Positions 34,760-43,621 of a stretch of 64,000 nucleotides of DNA are shown here, one piece after another (the stretch's first letter is position 1; the number at the start of each line of letters is the position of its first letter). The position numbers and the translations under genes were made by a program. The stretch is taken from assembly GCF_023757625.1 (NCBI RefSeq), contig NZ_JALGBZ010000007.1:1-64000 (forward strand). The letters run 5' to 3'. Source of the stretch: Halomonas sp. S3-1-1 (GTDB taxonomy: Bacteria > Pseudomonadota > Gammaproteobacteria > Pseudomonadales > Halomonadaceae). A model generated the notes under the pieces. That model was not told the DNA's origin. It ran no database searches and saw nothing but the letters and a program-made list of their open reading frames with translations.

Positions 34760-34833
34760 GCCGGTCTCCTTGTCACCCGGGGTAAAACTTATACGAAAAG
34801 GCGACAAGAATACGCTTAAAGTCGCCTTATAGT

Positions 34834-34852
34834 ATCGAAAACAGTGTTCGAT
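34834..34852. promoter_or_regulatory. Candidate operator of the TetR-family regulator
   Basis: ATCGAA-N7-TTCGAT, a nearly perfect 19-bp palindrome with further matching inner bases (AC/GT), 86 bp before the tetR-like start. Size and symmetry fit a TetR dimer site. A separate inverted repeat AAGGCGAC/GTCGCCTT lies at 34798-34828. Confidence 0.45.
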
Positions 34853-34938
34853 GTGGGGTATCCTGTCCTATATTAACCCTTCCTCAAACTCAAGTGCGCT
34901 GAGGCTTTCGCCTTTTTGCCCGACTTCAAGAGACCGCC

Positions 34939-35568
34939 ATGGCCCGTCCCAGACAGCACGCGCCCGACACCCTTAATGCGCAGGTCATGCAGGCCTGCGA
35001 TGAGTGGTTGGCCACGCGGCCGGTGCACGGCCTATCGCTGCGTGCGCTGGCCCGAGAGGTGGGATGTGCGCCGAGTACGCTGCTCAAGCTTTACGGCAGC
35101 TTTAACAATTTGCTTCAGCACGTCAACGTCGAGACCCTGGCGCGGTTACAGCAAACCATCGAAAGCCTTGCCGAGGACGAGCCCGAGCCCTGGCTTCGCG
35201 CGCTGGCCCACGCCTATTGGCGCTTCGCCGAGCAGGGTTGTTACCGCTGGCAGCTGTTGTTCGACTACCCCTTGGCCGAAGAGGGCGAGCTCGACCAGCG
35301 CCAGAGCGATCTGATCGAAGCGCTCTTTACCCAGGTGGAGTCGTCGCTCACCCGCTATCAGCCGGCGCTGGACGACCAGGAGGCGCGGCGGCTCGGGCGC
35401 ACTCTGTGGGGCAGCGTGCACGGGCTAGTGCAGCTTGGCCTGAACGAGCGGCTGGGCTACTGGCAGGGCCAGCAGCTCAAGGTCGACGAGCTGCTCGACC
35501 AGCTGATGAGTACGGTGCTGGCCGGGCTTCGCGCTCAGGGGAGTGGCGTTCAAGGGCAGGGTGCATGA
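34939..35568 (+). CDS. TetR/AcrR-family regulator
   Basis: 209 aa. N-terminal helix-turn-helix (residues about 10-58; GLSLRALAREVGCAPSTLLKLYGS) followed by an all-helical ligand-binding domain with a TetR_C-like WGSVHGLVQLGLNERLGYW. It is translationally coupled to the downstream acyltransferase (ATGA-type overlap), so it may respond to acyl chains or control phospholipid acylation; this is inference. A palindrome lies in its promoter region. Confidence 0.85.
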   Translation: MARPRQHAPDTLNAQVMQACDEWLATRPVHGLSLRALAREVGCAPSTLLKLYGSFNNLLQHVNVETLARLQQTIESLAEDEPEPWLRALAHAYWRFAEQGCYRWQLLFDYPLAEEGELDQRQSDLIEALFTQVESSLTRYQPALDDQEARRLGRTLWGSVHGLVQLGLNERLGYWQGQQLKVDELLDQLMSTVLAGLRAQGSGVQGQGA

Positions 35569-36263
35569 AGCGACTGGTCAAGCCGGTGCGCTTTGTGCTG
35601 CGCCACGCCATCTATATCGCCATGCGCGCAAGCTATCGGCTGCGTATTCACGGCCGCGAGCACCTGCCCGCCAGGGGCGCGGCGCTGGTGGTGTGCAATC
35701 ACGTAAGCTTCATGGATGCGCTGGTGCTGGGCGGCGCAAGCCCACGGCCGCTGCGCTTCGTCATGGATCAGCCGATCTATGACTCACCCTGGCTCAAGTG
35801 GTGGTTTTTGCTGGTGGGCGCGATTCCAGTCGAGTCCGAACGGCGCACCCCGGCGGGTCTCAGACGCACGCTGGGAAAGATAAGCGAGGCGTTGCGCGAC
35901 GGCGAGGTCGTGATGATTTTCCCCGAAGGGCGGCTGACGCCGGACGGCGAGGTTCAGGCGTTTCGTCGCGGGCTCGAGACGATGCTGTCGCGGGATAACG
36001 TGCCGGTCGTGCCCGCCGGGCTTGCCGGGCTGTGGGGCTCCTGGGCGTCGCGCTGCGATGGCCCCGCCTTCAAAAAGTGGCCGAGGCGTTTTCGCGCGCG
36101 GGTACAGGTCACCTTCGGCCCGCCGATCATGGCGCACGAAGCCCAGGAGACCGCGCTTCGCCACTACCTGCAGGCGCGAGTCGTGGCGCTAAAGGCCGCC
36201 GGCGAGCAGGATATCGCCCGGCGTGAGCACGCCGGCGACAAGAAACTTCAGCAGCGAAAGTAG
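35565..36263 (+). CDS. PlsC-type 1-acyl-glycerol-3-phosphate acyltransferase
   Basis: 232 aa. Acyltransferase motif I NHVSFMDAL (H-x4-D), motif III-type FPEGRLTPDGEVQAF, and VVPAGLAG for motif IV. An N-terminal hydrophobic segment anchors it to the membrane. It probably transfers an acyl chain to lysophosphatidic acid or a related acceptor. It overlaps the tetR-like stop codon, so the two are expressed together. It is not necessarily the housekeeping PlsC. Confidence 0.85.
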   Translation: MKRLVKPVRFVLRHAIYIAMRASYRLRIHGREHLPARGAALVVCNHVSFMDALVLGGASPRPLRFVMDQPIYDSPWLKWWFLLVGAIPVESERRTPAGLRRTLGKISEALRDGEVVMIFPEGRLTPDGEVQAFRRGLETMLSRDNVPVVPAGLAGLWGSWASRCDGPAFKKWPRRFRARVQVTFGPPIMAHEAQETALRHYLQARVVALKAAGEQDIARREHAGDKKLQQRK

Positions 36264-36289
36264 TACTGGAAAGCCGTATCGGTGGGAGC

Positions 36290-37564
36290 CTAACGCCGCT
36301 GCAGGCGTATCAGCGGCCAGCAGCGCGCCGAGGTAATCAGGTTGTCGCGAATCTCCAGAATCTCCATGCGCGTACTGCCAATCTGTAGCGACGCAGGCCC
36401 TTCCGGAAACGCCTCCAGGTGCTCGAGAATCAGCCCGTTGAGCGTCTTGGGACCATCGGTGGGCAACTGCCAGCCGAGCATCTTGTTGATCTCGCGAATG
36501 TTGGCGGTGCCTTCGATCACGTGGCTGCCGTCGTCCTGCTGGTGAATCTCCTCATCCTCAGAGACATCGGTGGTGAACTCGCCGACGATCTCCTCGAGAA
36601 TGTCTTCCAGCGTCACGAGCCCTTCCACATCGCCGTACTCGTCGACCACGATGCCGATGCGCCGCTTCTGCTTTTGAAAGTTCAGAAGCTGGGTGTGAAG
36701 CGGCGTCGATTCCGGAATGAAGTAGGGCTCGCGCGCCTCCTGCACCACCGCCGCCTTGGTCACTTCCTCTTTGGAGAGAAAGCGCGCGGCGTTGCGCAGG
36801 TGCAGCATGCCGATGATGTTGTTGATATCGCCCTTGTAGACGGGAAGCCTTGTATGCTGGCTGGTGCGAATCTGGGCGAGAATCTCCTCCAGCGAGTCGT
36901 CGAGATCGATGCCCAGCACTTCGTGGCGCGGCACCATGATGTCGTTCACCGTGACGTTCTCGAGATCGAGAATCGACAGGAGCATGGCGCGGTGGCGATA
37001 GGGAATGAGCGTGCCCGCCTCATGGACCACGGTGCGCAGCTCGTCGCGAGTCAGGCTGTCGCCGCCGTTTTCAACGCTCTTGACGCCCACTAGCCGTAAA
37101 AGCCCGTTTGATACCGCGTTGACCAGCCACACCAGCGGATAGAGAAGCTTTAACAGCGGCTCCAGCGCCATCGAGGAGGGGTAGGCGATGCGCTCGGGTT
37201 TGATCGCCGCGTAGGTTTTGGGCGTCACCTCGGAGAAAATCAAAATGGTGATGGTCAAAAGCGCGGTGGAAATTGCCGGGCCCGAGACGTCGCCGAAGAA
37301 GTGAATGGCGATGATGGTGGCGATCGAGGCGGCCAGGTTGTTGACGAAGTTGTTACCGATCAGGATGACGCCGATCAGCCGGTCCGGGCGAGTCAGAAGG
37401 CGCATGACCCGCTTGGCGCGGCGGTCGCCGCTGCCGGCCTGGTGGCTGAGCCGATAGCGGTTGATCGACATCATGCCCGTTTCAGAACTCGAGAAGAAGG
37501 CGGATAGCAGTATCAGTATGGCTAAAAGGCCAAACAGTAATCCCAATGGGAAATCGTCGCTCAA
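36290..37564 (-). CDS. CorC/HlyC-type CNNM-domain membrane protein (YfjD-like)
   Basis: 424 aa from TTG 37564, which has AAAGGA nine bases before it; a longer frame to 37642 overlaps the YpjD gene end. CNNM/DUF21 transmembrane domain (AFFSSSETGMMSINRYRL, GNNFVNNLAASIATI), tandem CBS domains (VPRHEVLGIDLDDSLEEIL; EEVTKAAVVQEAREPYF) and a C-terminal CorC_HlyC domain (GIVVDEYGDVEGLVTLEDILE). These proteins are linked to magnesium or cobalt export. E. coli YfjD is about 420 aa. Confidence 0.9.
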   Translation of the reverse strand: MSDDFPLGLLFGLLAILILLSAFFSSSETGMMSINRYRLSHQAGSGDRRAKRVMRLLTRPDRLIGVILIGNNFVNNLAASIATIIAIHFFGDVSGPAISTALLTITILIFSEVTPKTYAAIKPERIAYPSSMALEPLLKLLYPLVWLVNAVSNGLLRLVGVKSVENGGDSLTRDELRTVVHEAGTLIPYRHRAMLLSILDLENVTVNDIMVPRHEVLGIDLDDSLEEILAQIRTSQHTRLPVYKGDINNIIGMLHLRNAARFLSKEEVTKAAVVQEAREPYFIPESTPLHTQLLNFQKQKRRIGIVVDEYGDVEGLVTLEDILEEIVGEFTTDVSEDEEIHQQDDGSHVIEGTANIREINKMLGWQLPTDGPKTLNGLILEHLEAFPEGPASLQIGSTRMEILEIRDNLITSARCWPLIRLQRR

Positions 37565-37641
37565 GTCGAATGTTCCTTTGTGGCGTATCAAACTCGTTGT
37601 AAAAGGATGGGGGGTGGCTGTCAAGCGCACCCCCGTCGGCA

Positions 37642-38439
37642 CTAGCGCGCGAGAATGATTTCCAGCACGAATTTACTGCCAAAATAGGCCAGTACCAGCA
37701 GCAGGCAGCCGCCCAGCGTCCAGCGCACGGCGCGCATGCCGCGCCAGCCAAAGCGGTGGCGCCCGATTAAAAGGGTCGTGAAGATCACCCAGGCCGCGAT
37801 CGACAGCACCGTTTTGTGCATCAGGTGCTGGGCGAAGAAGTTGTCCAGAAAGATCAGGCCGCTGGCGATCGACAGCGTCAAGAGCAGCACGCCAGCCCAG
37901 ATCAGCTCGAAAAGCACGCGCTCCATGGTGGTCAGCGGCGGCAGCGACTGAACGATACCGCGAATGTGATGATGCCGGAGCGCCTGGTTTTGAAGCCCGA
38001 CCAGCACCGCCTGCACCGCGGCGATGGCGAGTACCGCAAACGCCAGCGCCGAGCTTGCCGCGTGGAGCAAAATGCCCGGCGTTAGCCCGGTGTGGCTGCC
38101 CTGGTTGGGTAGCCAGGTGGCGAAGATCAGCGCCACCCCGGCCAGTGGAAACAGTGCAATACTGGCGTTCAATACCGGCTTGAAGAGACTGGCAATCAGC
38201 ACCACGTTTACCGCTACCGCCATCAACAGCGTGACGCTGGTGGTAAAGCCTGGCAAAAGCCCCGGGGTTTCCCCCAGCAGCATCACCACCACGGGGATGT
38301 GCAGCAATAGCCCGATAGCGCCCAGAAGGCGCACCATGCCCCGGCGCGGCGGCACGCGGCGAACCAGCGTCATGCCCTGCCAGGTGGCCGCGGCAATATA
38401 GAGTACGAAAGCGATGGTCGCGAAAGGCAGCGCCTGCAT
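37642..38439 (-). CDS. ypjD: YpjD/CcsA-like cytochrome c assembly-type membrane protein
   Basis: 265 aa from ATG 38439; start uncertain, as no ATG here (38439, 38457, 38466) has a good SD. Eight or so transmembrane helices with the CcsA/YpjD core: GLTPGILLHAASSALAFAVLAIAAVQAV and a C-terminal HKTVLSIAAWVIFTTLLIGRHRFGWRG. The His residues resemble heme-handling positions. It lies upstream of the CorC gene on the same strand, 77 bp apart, and is divergent from ffh, as in many gammaproteobacteria. Confidence 0.85.
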   Translation of the reverse strand: MQALPFATIAFVLYIAAATWQGMTLVRRVPPRRGMVRLLGAIGLLLHIPVVVMLLGETPGLLPGFTTSVTLLMAVAVNVVLIASLFKPVLNASIALFPLAGVALIFATWLPNQGSHTGLTPGILLHAASSALAFAVLAIAAVQAVLVGLQNQALRHHHIRGIVQSLPPLTTMERVLFELIWAGVLLLTLSIASGLIFLDNFFAQHLMHKTVLSIAAWVIFTTLLIGRHRFGWRGMRAVRWTLGGCLLLVLAYFGSKFVLEIILAR

Positions 38440-38617
38440 GATGCTATCCGTGCGCATGTCGCGCATAAGTGATGATGAAACGACGCGATAACGTGGTCGT
38501 GAACGTGGTCGAAAACATAGTCATGAGCAATGGTCACGAGCGACCAAGGAGCCTAGAGACTAGCGTCTACTATAACCAATCGTAAAGCGTCGCACAGCAG
38601 CGCAAGGCGAAGAGCCA

Positions 38618-38646
38618 TAGAGACTCGCGCGCTGAGCGCGTATAAT
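38618..38646 (+). promoter_or_regulatory. Sigma-70 promoter of ffh
   Basis: A perfect TATAAT at 38641-38646 with TAGAGA (4 of 6 to consensus) 17 bp upstream, about 55 bp before the ffh start codon. Confidence 0.6.
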
Positions 38647-38706
38647 CGAGCCAACACACGTCCGGCGGCGTCTACGCCCGGCGACAGCGATAAAGGCAGA
38701 GGCCCC

Positions 38707-40125
38707 ATGTTCCAGAATTTGAGCGAGCGTCTTTCCCAGACGCTGAAGTCGATCAAGGGTCAGGCGCGCCTGACCGATGACAACATCAAGGAGACGCTTC
38801 GCGAGGTGCGCAAGGCGCTGCTCGAGGCGGACGTGGCGCTCCCCGTCGTAAAGGCGTTCATCGAGCGCGTGCGCGAGCGCGCCGTCGGCCAGGAAGTCTC
38901 CAAAAGCCTTTCGCCGGGTCAGCAGTTCGTCAAGATCGTCCAGCAGGAGCTCGAGGCGATCATGGGCGAGGCCAACGAAGGCCTGTCGCTCAAGGGCTCG
39001 CCGTCGGTCGTGCTGATGGCCGGTTTGCAGGGCGCGGGTAAAACCACCTCGGTGGCCAAGCTCGCCCGCTATCTGCGCGAGCGCGAGAAGAAGAAGGTGC
39101 TGGTGGTGTCGGCGGACGTTTACCGCCCGGCGGCGATCGATCAGCTCGAAACGCTGGCCAAAGAGGTCGAGGTCGACTTCTTCCCGTCGAGCTCTGATCA
39201 AAAGCCGGTCGATATCGCCAACGCCGCGATCAAGCACGCCAAAATCCAGTTCCACGATGTGGTGCTGGTGGATACCGCCGGTCGCCTGGCCATCGACGAA
39301 GCGATGATGGCGGAGATCCAGGCGCTGCACAAAGCGATCACGCCGAGCGAGACGCTGTTCGTCGTCGACGCCATGACTGGTCAGGACGCGGTCAACACCG
39401 CCAAGGCGTTCCACGAAGCGCTGCCGCTGACCGGCGTGATCCTGACCAAGGCTGACGGCGACGCCCGCGGCGGTGCGGCGCTGTCCGTGCGCCACATCAC
39501 CGGCAAGCCGATCAAGTTCATGGGTGTAGGCGAGAAGGTCGACGCCCTGGAGCCGTTCCACCCGGACCGCGTCGCCTCGCGCATCCTCGGCATGGGCGAC
39601 ATGCTCTCGCTGATCGAGGAAGCCGAGCGCACCGTCGACAAGGACAAGGCCGCCCAGCTTGCCAAGAAGGTGAAAAAGGGCGACGGCTTCGATCTCGAGG
39701 ACTTCCGTGAACAGCTCCAGCAGCTCAAGAAGATGGGCGGCATGGGCGGGCTTCTCGGCAAGCTTCCCGGCATGGGCCAAATGGCCGAAATGGCCCAGGG
39801 CCCGGGGCCGGAAAAGGAGATGGGCAAGCTCGAAGCGCTGATCAACTCCATGACGCCGAAAGAGCGCCGCTCGCCGGACATCATCAACGGCTCGCGCAAG
39901 CGCCGCATCGCCGCCGGGGCGGGGCTGGACGTGCCGGCGCTGAACCGTCTGCTCAAACAGCACAAGCAGATGCAGAAGATGATGAAGAAAGCCGGCAAGA
40001 AGGGCGGCATGCAAAAGATGATGCGCGGCATGTCCGGCATGATGGGCGGCGGTGGCCCGAGCGGGCCCGGCGGCCCCGGTGGTATGGGCGGCATGGGCGG
40101 CCCCGGCGGCATGCCCTGGCGCTAG
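38707..40125 (+). CDS. ffh: Signal recognition particle GTPase Ffh
   Basis: 472 aa. N domain (residues 1-90), G domain with GLQGAGKTTSVAKL near residue 102, DTAGRLAIDE, TKADGDARGG, and a C-terminal M domain with RIAAGAGLDVPALNRLLKQ that binds 4.5S RNA. The tail is an unusually Met/Gly/Pro-rich stretch ending GGPGGMPWR. It binds signal sequences at the ribosome and docks with FtsY, also in this window. Confidence 0.97.
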   Translation: MFQNLSERLSQTLKSIKGQARLTDDNIKETLREVRKALLEADVALPVVKAFIERVRERAVGQEVSKSLSPGQQFVKIVQQELEAIMGEANEGLSLKGSPSVVLMAGLQGAGKTTSVAKLARYLREREKKKVLVVSADVYRPAAIDQLETLAKEVEVDFFPSSSDQKPVDIANAAIKHAKIQFHDVVLVDTAGRLAIDEAMMAEIQALHKAITPSETLFVVDAMTGQDAVNTAKAFHEALPLTGVILTKADGDARGGAALSVRHITGKPIKFMGVGEKVDALEPFHPDRVASRILGMGDMLSLIEEAERTVDKDKAAQLAKKVKKGDGFDLEDFREQLQQLKKMGGMGGLLGKLPGMGQMAEMAQGPGPEKEMGKLEALINSMTPKERRSPDIINGSRKRRIAAGAGLDVPALNRLLKQHKQMQKMMKKAGKKGGMQKMMRGMSGMMGGGGPSGPGGPGGMGGMGGPGGMPWR

Positions 40126-40143
40126 GCAAAAAACGTGGAACGT

Positions 40144-40194
40144 GAAAGCCTGACCCGATTGACGCCCTAGGAGTTTTCTGGCTGTCAGGCTTTC
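40144..40194 (+). other. Long-loop inverted repeat between ffh and rpsP
   Basis: GAAAGCCTGAC (40144-40154) and GTCAGGCTTTC (40184-40194) are perfect 11-bp complements with a 29-nt loop. It could be a weak terminator for ffh or a regulatory fold in the rpsP leader. The region 40126-40447 holds no gene. Confidence 0.5.
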
Positions 40195-40349
40195 CAAGCA
40201 GGCCGCATTTGCGTAGAATGCGGCCTCTTCATGCGTGGGTGTTGGCAAGCGGGGCGTCGAATGCGCCGTTTGAACCTGTGGCCTGGGCGTGAAAAAAGGT
40301 ACAAAACGGCCTGCAGGCGGTATCGCCAGGCGCGCTGTATCGCGGAAGT

Positions 40350-40373
40350 TGTACCGGCAAATGTACCGGAAAA
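40350..40373 (+). repeat. Two tandem 12-bp repeats upstream of rpsP
   Basis: TGTACCGGCAAA directly followed by TGTACCGGAAAA, one mismatch, about 75 bp before the rpsP start. It may be part of the promoter or a ribosomal-protein leader. Confidence 0.5.
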
Positions 40374-40447
40374 CAGCATGATGAGTGTTCTGATGGCGAT
40401 GTCGCCATGCTCCACTCTCGTAACCTCAACCGAAGGATAGTTATCGT

Positions 40448-40696
40448 ATGGTTACCATTCGTTTGGCCCGTGGTGGCGCCAAGAAGCGTCCCTTTTACCA
40501 TCTCACCGTCACCGACTCGCGTAACGCCCGTGATGGCCGTTTCATCGAGCGTATCGGCTTCTTCAACCCGGTAGCCCGTGGTCAGGAAGAGCGTCTGCGC
40601 GTCGATCTGGACCGCGTCGTGCATTGGCAGAGCCAGGGCGCACAGCTCTCTGGTCGCGTTGCCGAGCTGGTAAAAGAAGCACGCAAGCAGGCGTAA
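40448..40696 (+). CDS. rpsP: 30S ribosomal protein S16
   Basis: 82 aa, typical length. N-terminus [19 protein letters not shown], then [19 protein letters not shown], the family signature. First gene of rpsP-rimM-trmD-rplS. AAGGAT precedes the ATG. Confidence 0.98.
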   Translation: MVTIRLARGGAKKRPFYHLTVTDSRNARDGRFIERIGFFNPVARGQEERLRVDLDRVVHWQSQGAQLSGRVAELVKEARKQA

Positions 40697-40780
40697 GTCT
40701 GAACGTTCGTCGATGACGAACACTGGATGCGGATCGTAGGATGGCGGTTTTGTGGTAATGCACTGTAGGAGCACGGGCCA

Positions 40781-41323
40781 ATGACGCGTTTAGACGCCGG
40801 CCAGACAGACGAGCACGTGGTGCTCGGCAAGCTGACCAGCCCCCACGGGGTGAAGGGTTGGCTCAAGGTATACTCCTACACAAGTCCTATCGACAGTATC
40901 CTGCAGTACCCGGATTGGTGGGTTCGCCAAGGGGATACCCTGACGCGGATGCCGGTCATTCAGGGTCGCCAGCAAGGCAAGGCGCTGGTGGTGCAGCTTG
41001 AGGGTGTCAACGACCGAACGGCCGCCGAAGCGCTGGCCCAGGCCGAGATCCTGCTGCCCAAGAGCGTGCTGCCGACACTGGCTGATGATGAGTACTACTG
41101 GCACGAGCTCGAAGGTTTGAACGTCTTTACTCGGTCAGGTGAGCGCTTGGGGCAGATCAGCTATCTGTTCGAAACCGGCGCCAACGATGTCATCGTCGTC
41201 CGCGGCGATAGCGAGGCCATCGATAAGCGCGAGCGGCTGCTGCCGTATCTGCCCGATGACGTGGTGCTCGATATCGACCTCGTCGAAGGCCGGATGGTCG
41301 TCGACTGGGACAGCGAATTTTGA
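40781..41323 (+). CDS. rimM: 16S rRNA processing factor RimM
   Basis: 180 aa. RimM N-terminal domain ([20 protein letters not shown]) and C-terminal PRC-barrel ([27 protein letters not shown]). It binds S19 in assembling 30S subunits. It lies 84 bp after rpsP. Confidence 0.97.
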   Translation: MTRLDAGQTDEHVVLGKLTSPHGVKGWLKVYSYTSPIDSILQYPDWWVRQGDTLTRMPVIQGRQQGKALVVQLEGVNDRTAAEALAQAEILLPKSVLPTLADDEYYWHELEGLNVFTRSGERLGQISYLFETGANDVIVVRGDSEAIDKRERLLPYLPDDVVLDIDLVEGRMVVDWDSEF

Positions 41324-42144
41324 GCGATCAAACGCCTCAAGACGCGCCCTTTGAAAGCGAACGCGGTGAACAAGCACCCGCCCTGTGGTTTGGCGTGGTA
41401 TCGCTTTTTCCCGAGATGTTCGATGCACTCACCGGCCAAGGGGTCGTGGGCCGGGCTGTCGAGCGGCGCCAGATCGAACTCAGGTTCTGGAACCCGCGCG
41501 ACTACGCCACCGACAAACATCGCAGCGTGGACGACCGGCCTTACGGCGGCGGCCCCGGGATGCTGATGAAAGTCGATACGCTACGCGCGTCGATCGCCGA
41601 TGCAAAAGCTCAAGGGCTTGCATCGACGGGGCAAACGCCGAAGGTGATCTATCTTTCGCCTCAGGGGCGCAAGCTCGATCAGCCAGGCGTCGAGGCGCTG
41701 GCGCAAAGCGGCCCGCTGGTCGTGGTGGCCGGGCGCTACGAAGGTATCGACGAGCGGGTGGTGGAAAGTGACATCGACGAAGAGTGGTCGATCGGCGACT
41801 ATGTACTGAGCGGCGGTGAGCTGCCGGCCATGGTACTGATCGACGCAGCGGCAAGGCTGATTCCCGGCGTGCTCGGGCATCAGGACTCCGCCATCGAGGA
41901 CTCGTTCAACGACGGTCTGTTGGACTGCCCGCACTACACCCGTCCGGAAGTGATCGACGGGAAGCGGGTGCCGGATGTGCTGCTAAGCGGCCATCACGGC
42001 GCTATCAAGCGCTGGCGGTTGAAGCAGTCGCTTGGGCGCACCTGGCAGCGCCGGCCCGATTTATTGGCCGGACGTACCTTGAGCGCCGAGCAGCAACGTC
42101 TGCTTGACGAGTTCATCGAAGAAAACGCCCTGCCCCACGGGTAG
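41320..42144 (+). CDS. trmD: tRNA (guanine37-N1)-methyltransferase
   Basis: 274 aa from a TTG start that overlaps the rimM stop codon by 4 nt (TTGA). SPOUT methyltransferase with the trefoil-knot AdoMet site: [25 protein letters not shown] and [18 protein letters not shown], followed by a C-terminal domain. The first 22 residues are a non-typical polar extension before [13 protein letters not shown]. It makes m1G37, preventing +1 frameshifts. Confidence 0.96.
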   Translation: MSDQTPQDAPFESERGEQAPALWFGVVSLFPEMFDALTGQGVVGRAVERRQIELRFWNPRDYATDKHRSVDDRPYGGGPGMLMKVDTLRASIADAKAQGLASTGQTPKVIYLSPQGRKLDQPGVEALAQSGPLVVVAGRYEGIDERVVESDIDEEWSIGDYVLSGGELPAMVLIDAAARLIPGVLGHQDSAIEDSFNDGLLDCPHYTRPEVIDGKRVPDVLLSGHHGAIKRWRLKQSLGRTWQRRPDLLAGRTLSAEQQRLLDEFIEENALPHG

Positions 42145-42281
42145 GCCAGGGCGGCGGTGCAGGGCGTAACGCACCTGCGTCACCCATAACGACTCCCGCG
42201 TAGCTCGTTTCGAGCGCCGGGATCACGGTTTGCCCCTTCCACAACTGCGTGGCAAGCCATTACGTTATTCAGGAGTAAGAC

Positions 42282-42638
42282 ATGAGCAGCAAGAACAAGG
42301 TGATCCAGGCGATCGAAAATGAGCAGATGGGCAAGGAAATTCCGGGCTTTGCACCGGGCGACACCATCGTCGTTCAGGTCAAGGTCAAGGAAGGCACCCG
42401 CGAGCGTCTGCAGGCCTTCGAAGGTGTGGTCATCGGCAAGCGTAACCGTGGCCTGAACTCCGCGTTCACCGTGCGTAAAATCTCTCACGGTGTTGGCGTC
42501 GAGCGTACCTTCCAGACCTACAGCCCGCTGGTCGATTCCATCGAAGTCAAGCGTCGCGGTGACGTTCGTCAGGCCAAACTCTACTACCTGCGTGAGCGCA
42601 GCGGTAAGTCGGCCCGTATCAAGGAAAAGCTGGCGTAA
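42282..42638 (+). CDS. rplS: 50S ribosomal protein L19
   Basis: 118 aa. [20 protein letters not shown], the [21 protein letters not shown] core and [19 protein letters not shown] are diagnostic. Last gene of the operon, followed by a terminator. AGGAG lies before the ATG. Confidence 0.98.
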   Translation: MSSKNKVIQAIENEQMGKEIPGFAPGDTIVVQVKVKEGTRERLQAFEGVVIGKRNRGLNSAFTVRKISHGVGVERTFQTYSPLVDSIEVKRRGDVRQAKLYYLRERSGKSARIKEKLA

Positions 42639-42675
42639 TCGCGGCTTTTTCACGGGCACGTCTGCGCCCGGATAC

Positions 42676-42708
42676 ACCCCGTCTCCGCTTTGCGGGGCGG
42701 GGTTTTTT
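42676..42708 (+). terminator. Terminator after rplS
   Basis: ACCCCGTCTCCGC / GCGGGGCGGGGT hairpin with a few mismatches followed by six T, 38 bp after the rplS stop and just before xerD. Confidence 0.85.
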
Positions 42709-42734
42709 ATTGGTCGCGCGCCGGGAGCCTGCCC

Positions 42735-43616
42735 TTGAACGACATCGATGTCTTTTTGGATGCCCTGTGGCTCGAGCAGGGCGCAAGCGAGCATACGCTG
42801 TCGGCCTACCGGCGCGATCTGATCGCCTGGCAGGCGTATCTTGCGCGCTTCGACGAGACCCTGCTGGCGCCAGGCCCGGCGCGCTTTGCCGTCTGGATCG
42901 AGCAGCGCCAGCAAGCGGGCTATCAGCTTCGAAGCAACGCACGGCTCTTGTCGTCGCTTCGAAGCTTCTACCGTTGGGCGCAGCTTGGTGGCCACATTGA
43001 CCACGACCCGCTAGTGGAGGTGGTGCTGCCCCGGGTGCGCCCGAGCCTGCCTAATACGCTCGAAGAGGAGGAGGTCGACCGGCTGCTGCTCGCGCCGGAC
43101 ACCGCCACCGCGCTCGGGCTTCGCGACCGCGCCATGCTCGAGCTTTTGTACGCCTGCGGGCTGCGCGTCTCGGAGCTCGTCGGGCTTTCCAGTGACGCGG
43201 TGAACCTGCGCCAGGGTGTGGTGCGGGTGCGCGGCAAGGGCGATAAGGACCGGCTGGTGCCGATGGGCGACGAGGCGGTTGGGTGGCTCGAGGAGTATCT
43301 GGCGCGGGGCCGGCCCGCGCTGATGGCGGACGTAACCCGCCCGGCGCTTTTTCCCGGGCGCGGTGGTAACGCCATGACGCGACAAACCTTCTGGCATCGG
43401 ATTAAAATTCACGCCGTCACGGCCAATATCACCCGATCTTTATCGCCGCATACGCTGCGCCACGCGTTTGCGACGCATTTATTGAATCATGGGGCCAATT
43501 TGCGGGTCGTACAGCTGCTTCTTGGGCATAGCGACCTGTCCACGACGCAAATTTACACGCACGTTGCCCAGGCGCGCCTGGAGCAGCTGCACGCCGATCA
43601 TCATCCACGAGGTTGA
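42735..43616 (+). CDS. xerD: Site-specific tyrosine recombinase XerD
   Basis: 293 aa from TTG 42735 with GGGAG 7 nt upstream. N-terminal core-binding domain (EQGASEHTLSAYRRDLIAW) and C-terminal catalytic domain: Arg in YACGLRVSELVGL, Lys in GKGDKDRLVP, H-x2-R in SPHTLRHAFATHLLNHG, His in LLGHSDLS and Tyr in TQIYTHV. It resolves chromosome dimers with XerC at dif. Being followed by dsbC and hom, as in pseudomonads, it is the chromosomal XerD and not a phage integrase. Confidence 0.95.
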   Translation: MNDIDVFLDALWLEQGASEHTLSAYRRDLIAWQAYLARFDETLLAPGPARFAVWIEQRQQAGYQLRSNARLLSSLRSFYRWAQLGGHIDHDPLVEVVLPRVRPSLPNTLEEEEVDRLLLAPDTATALGLRDRAMLELLYACGLRVSELVGLSSDAVNLRQGVVRVRGKGDKDRLVPMGDEAVGWLEEYLARGRPALMADVTRPALFPGRGGNAMTRQTFWHRIKIHAVTANITRSLSPHTLRHAFATHLLNHGANLRVVQLLLGHSDLSTTQIYTHVAQARLEQLHADHHPRG

Positions 43617-43621
43617 ATACC

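Noticed and set aside
38560-40248. 562-codon open frame on the minus strand, His/Leu/Ala-rich
   Set aside because: Antisense shadow of ffh; composition reflects the complement of GC-rich codons and no domain is recognisable.
42735-43616. Tyrosine recombinase as a sign of an integrated element
   Set aside because: Length, motifs and the xerD-dsbC-hom-thrC neighbourhood identify the core XerD; no att-like repeats or foreign genes flank it.
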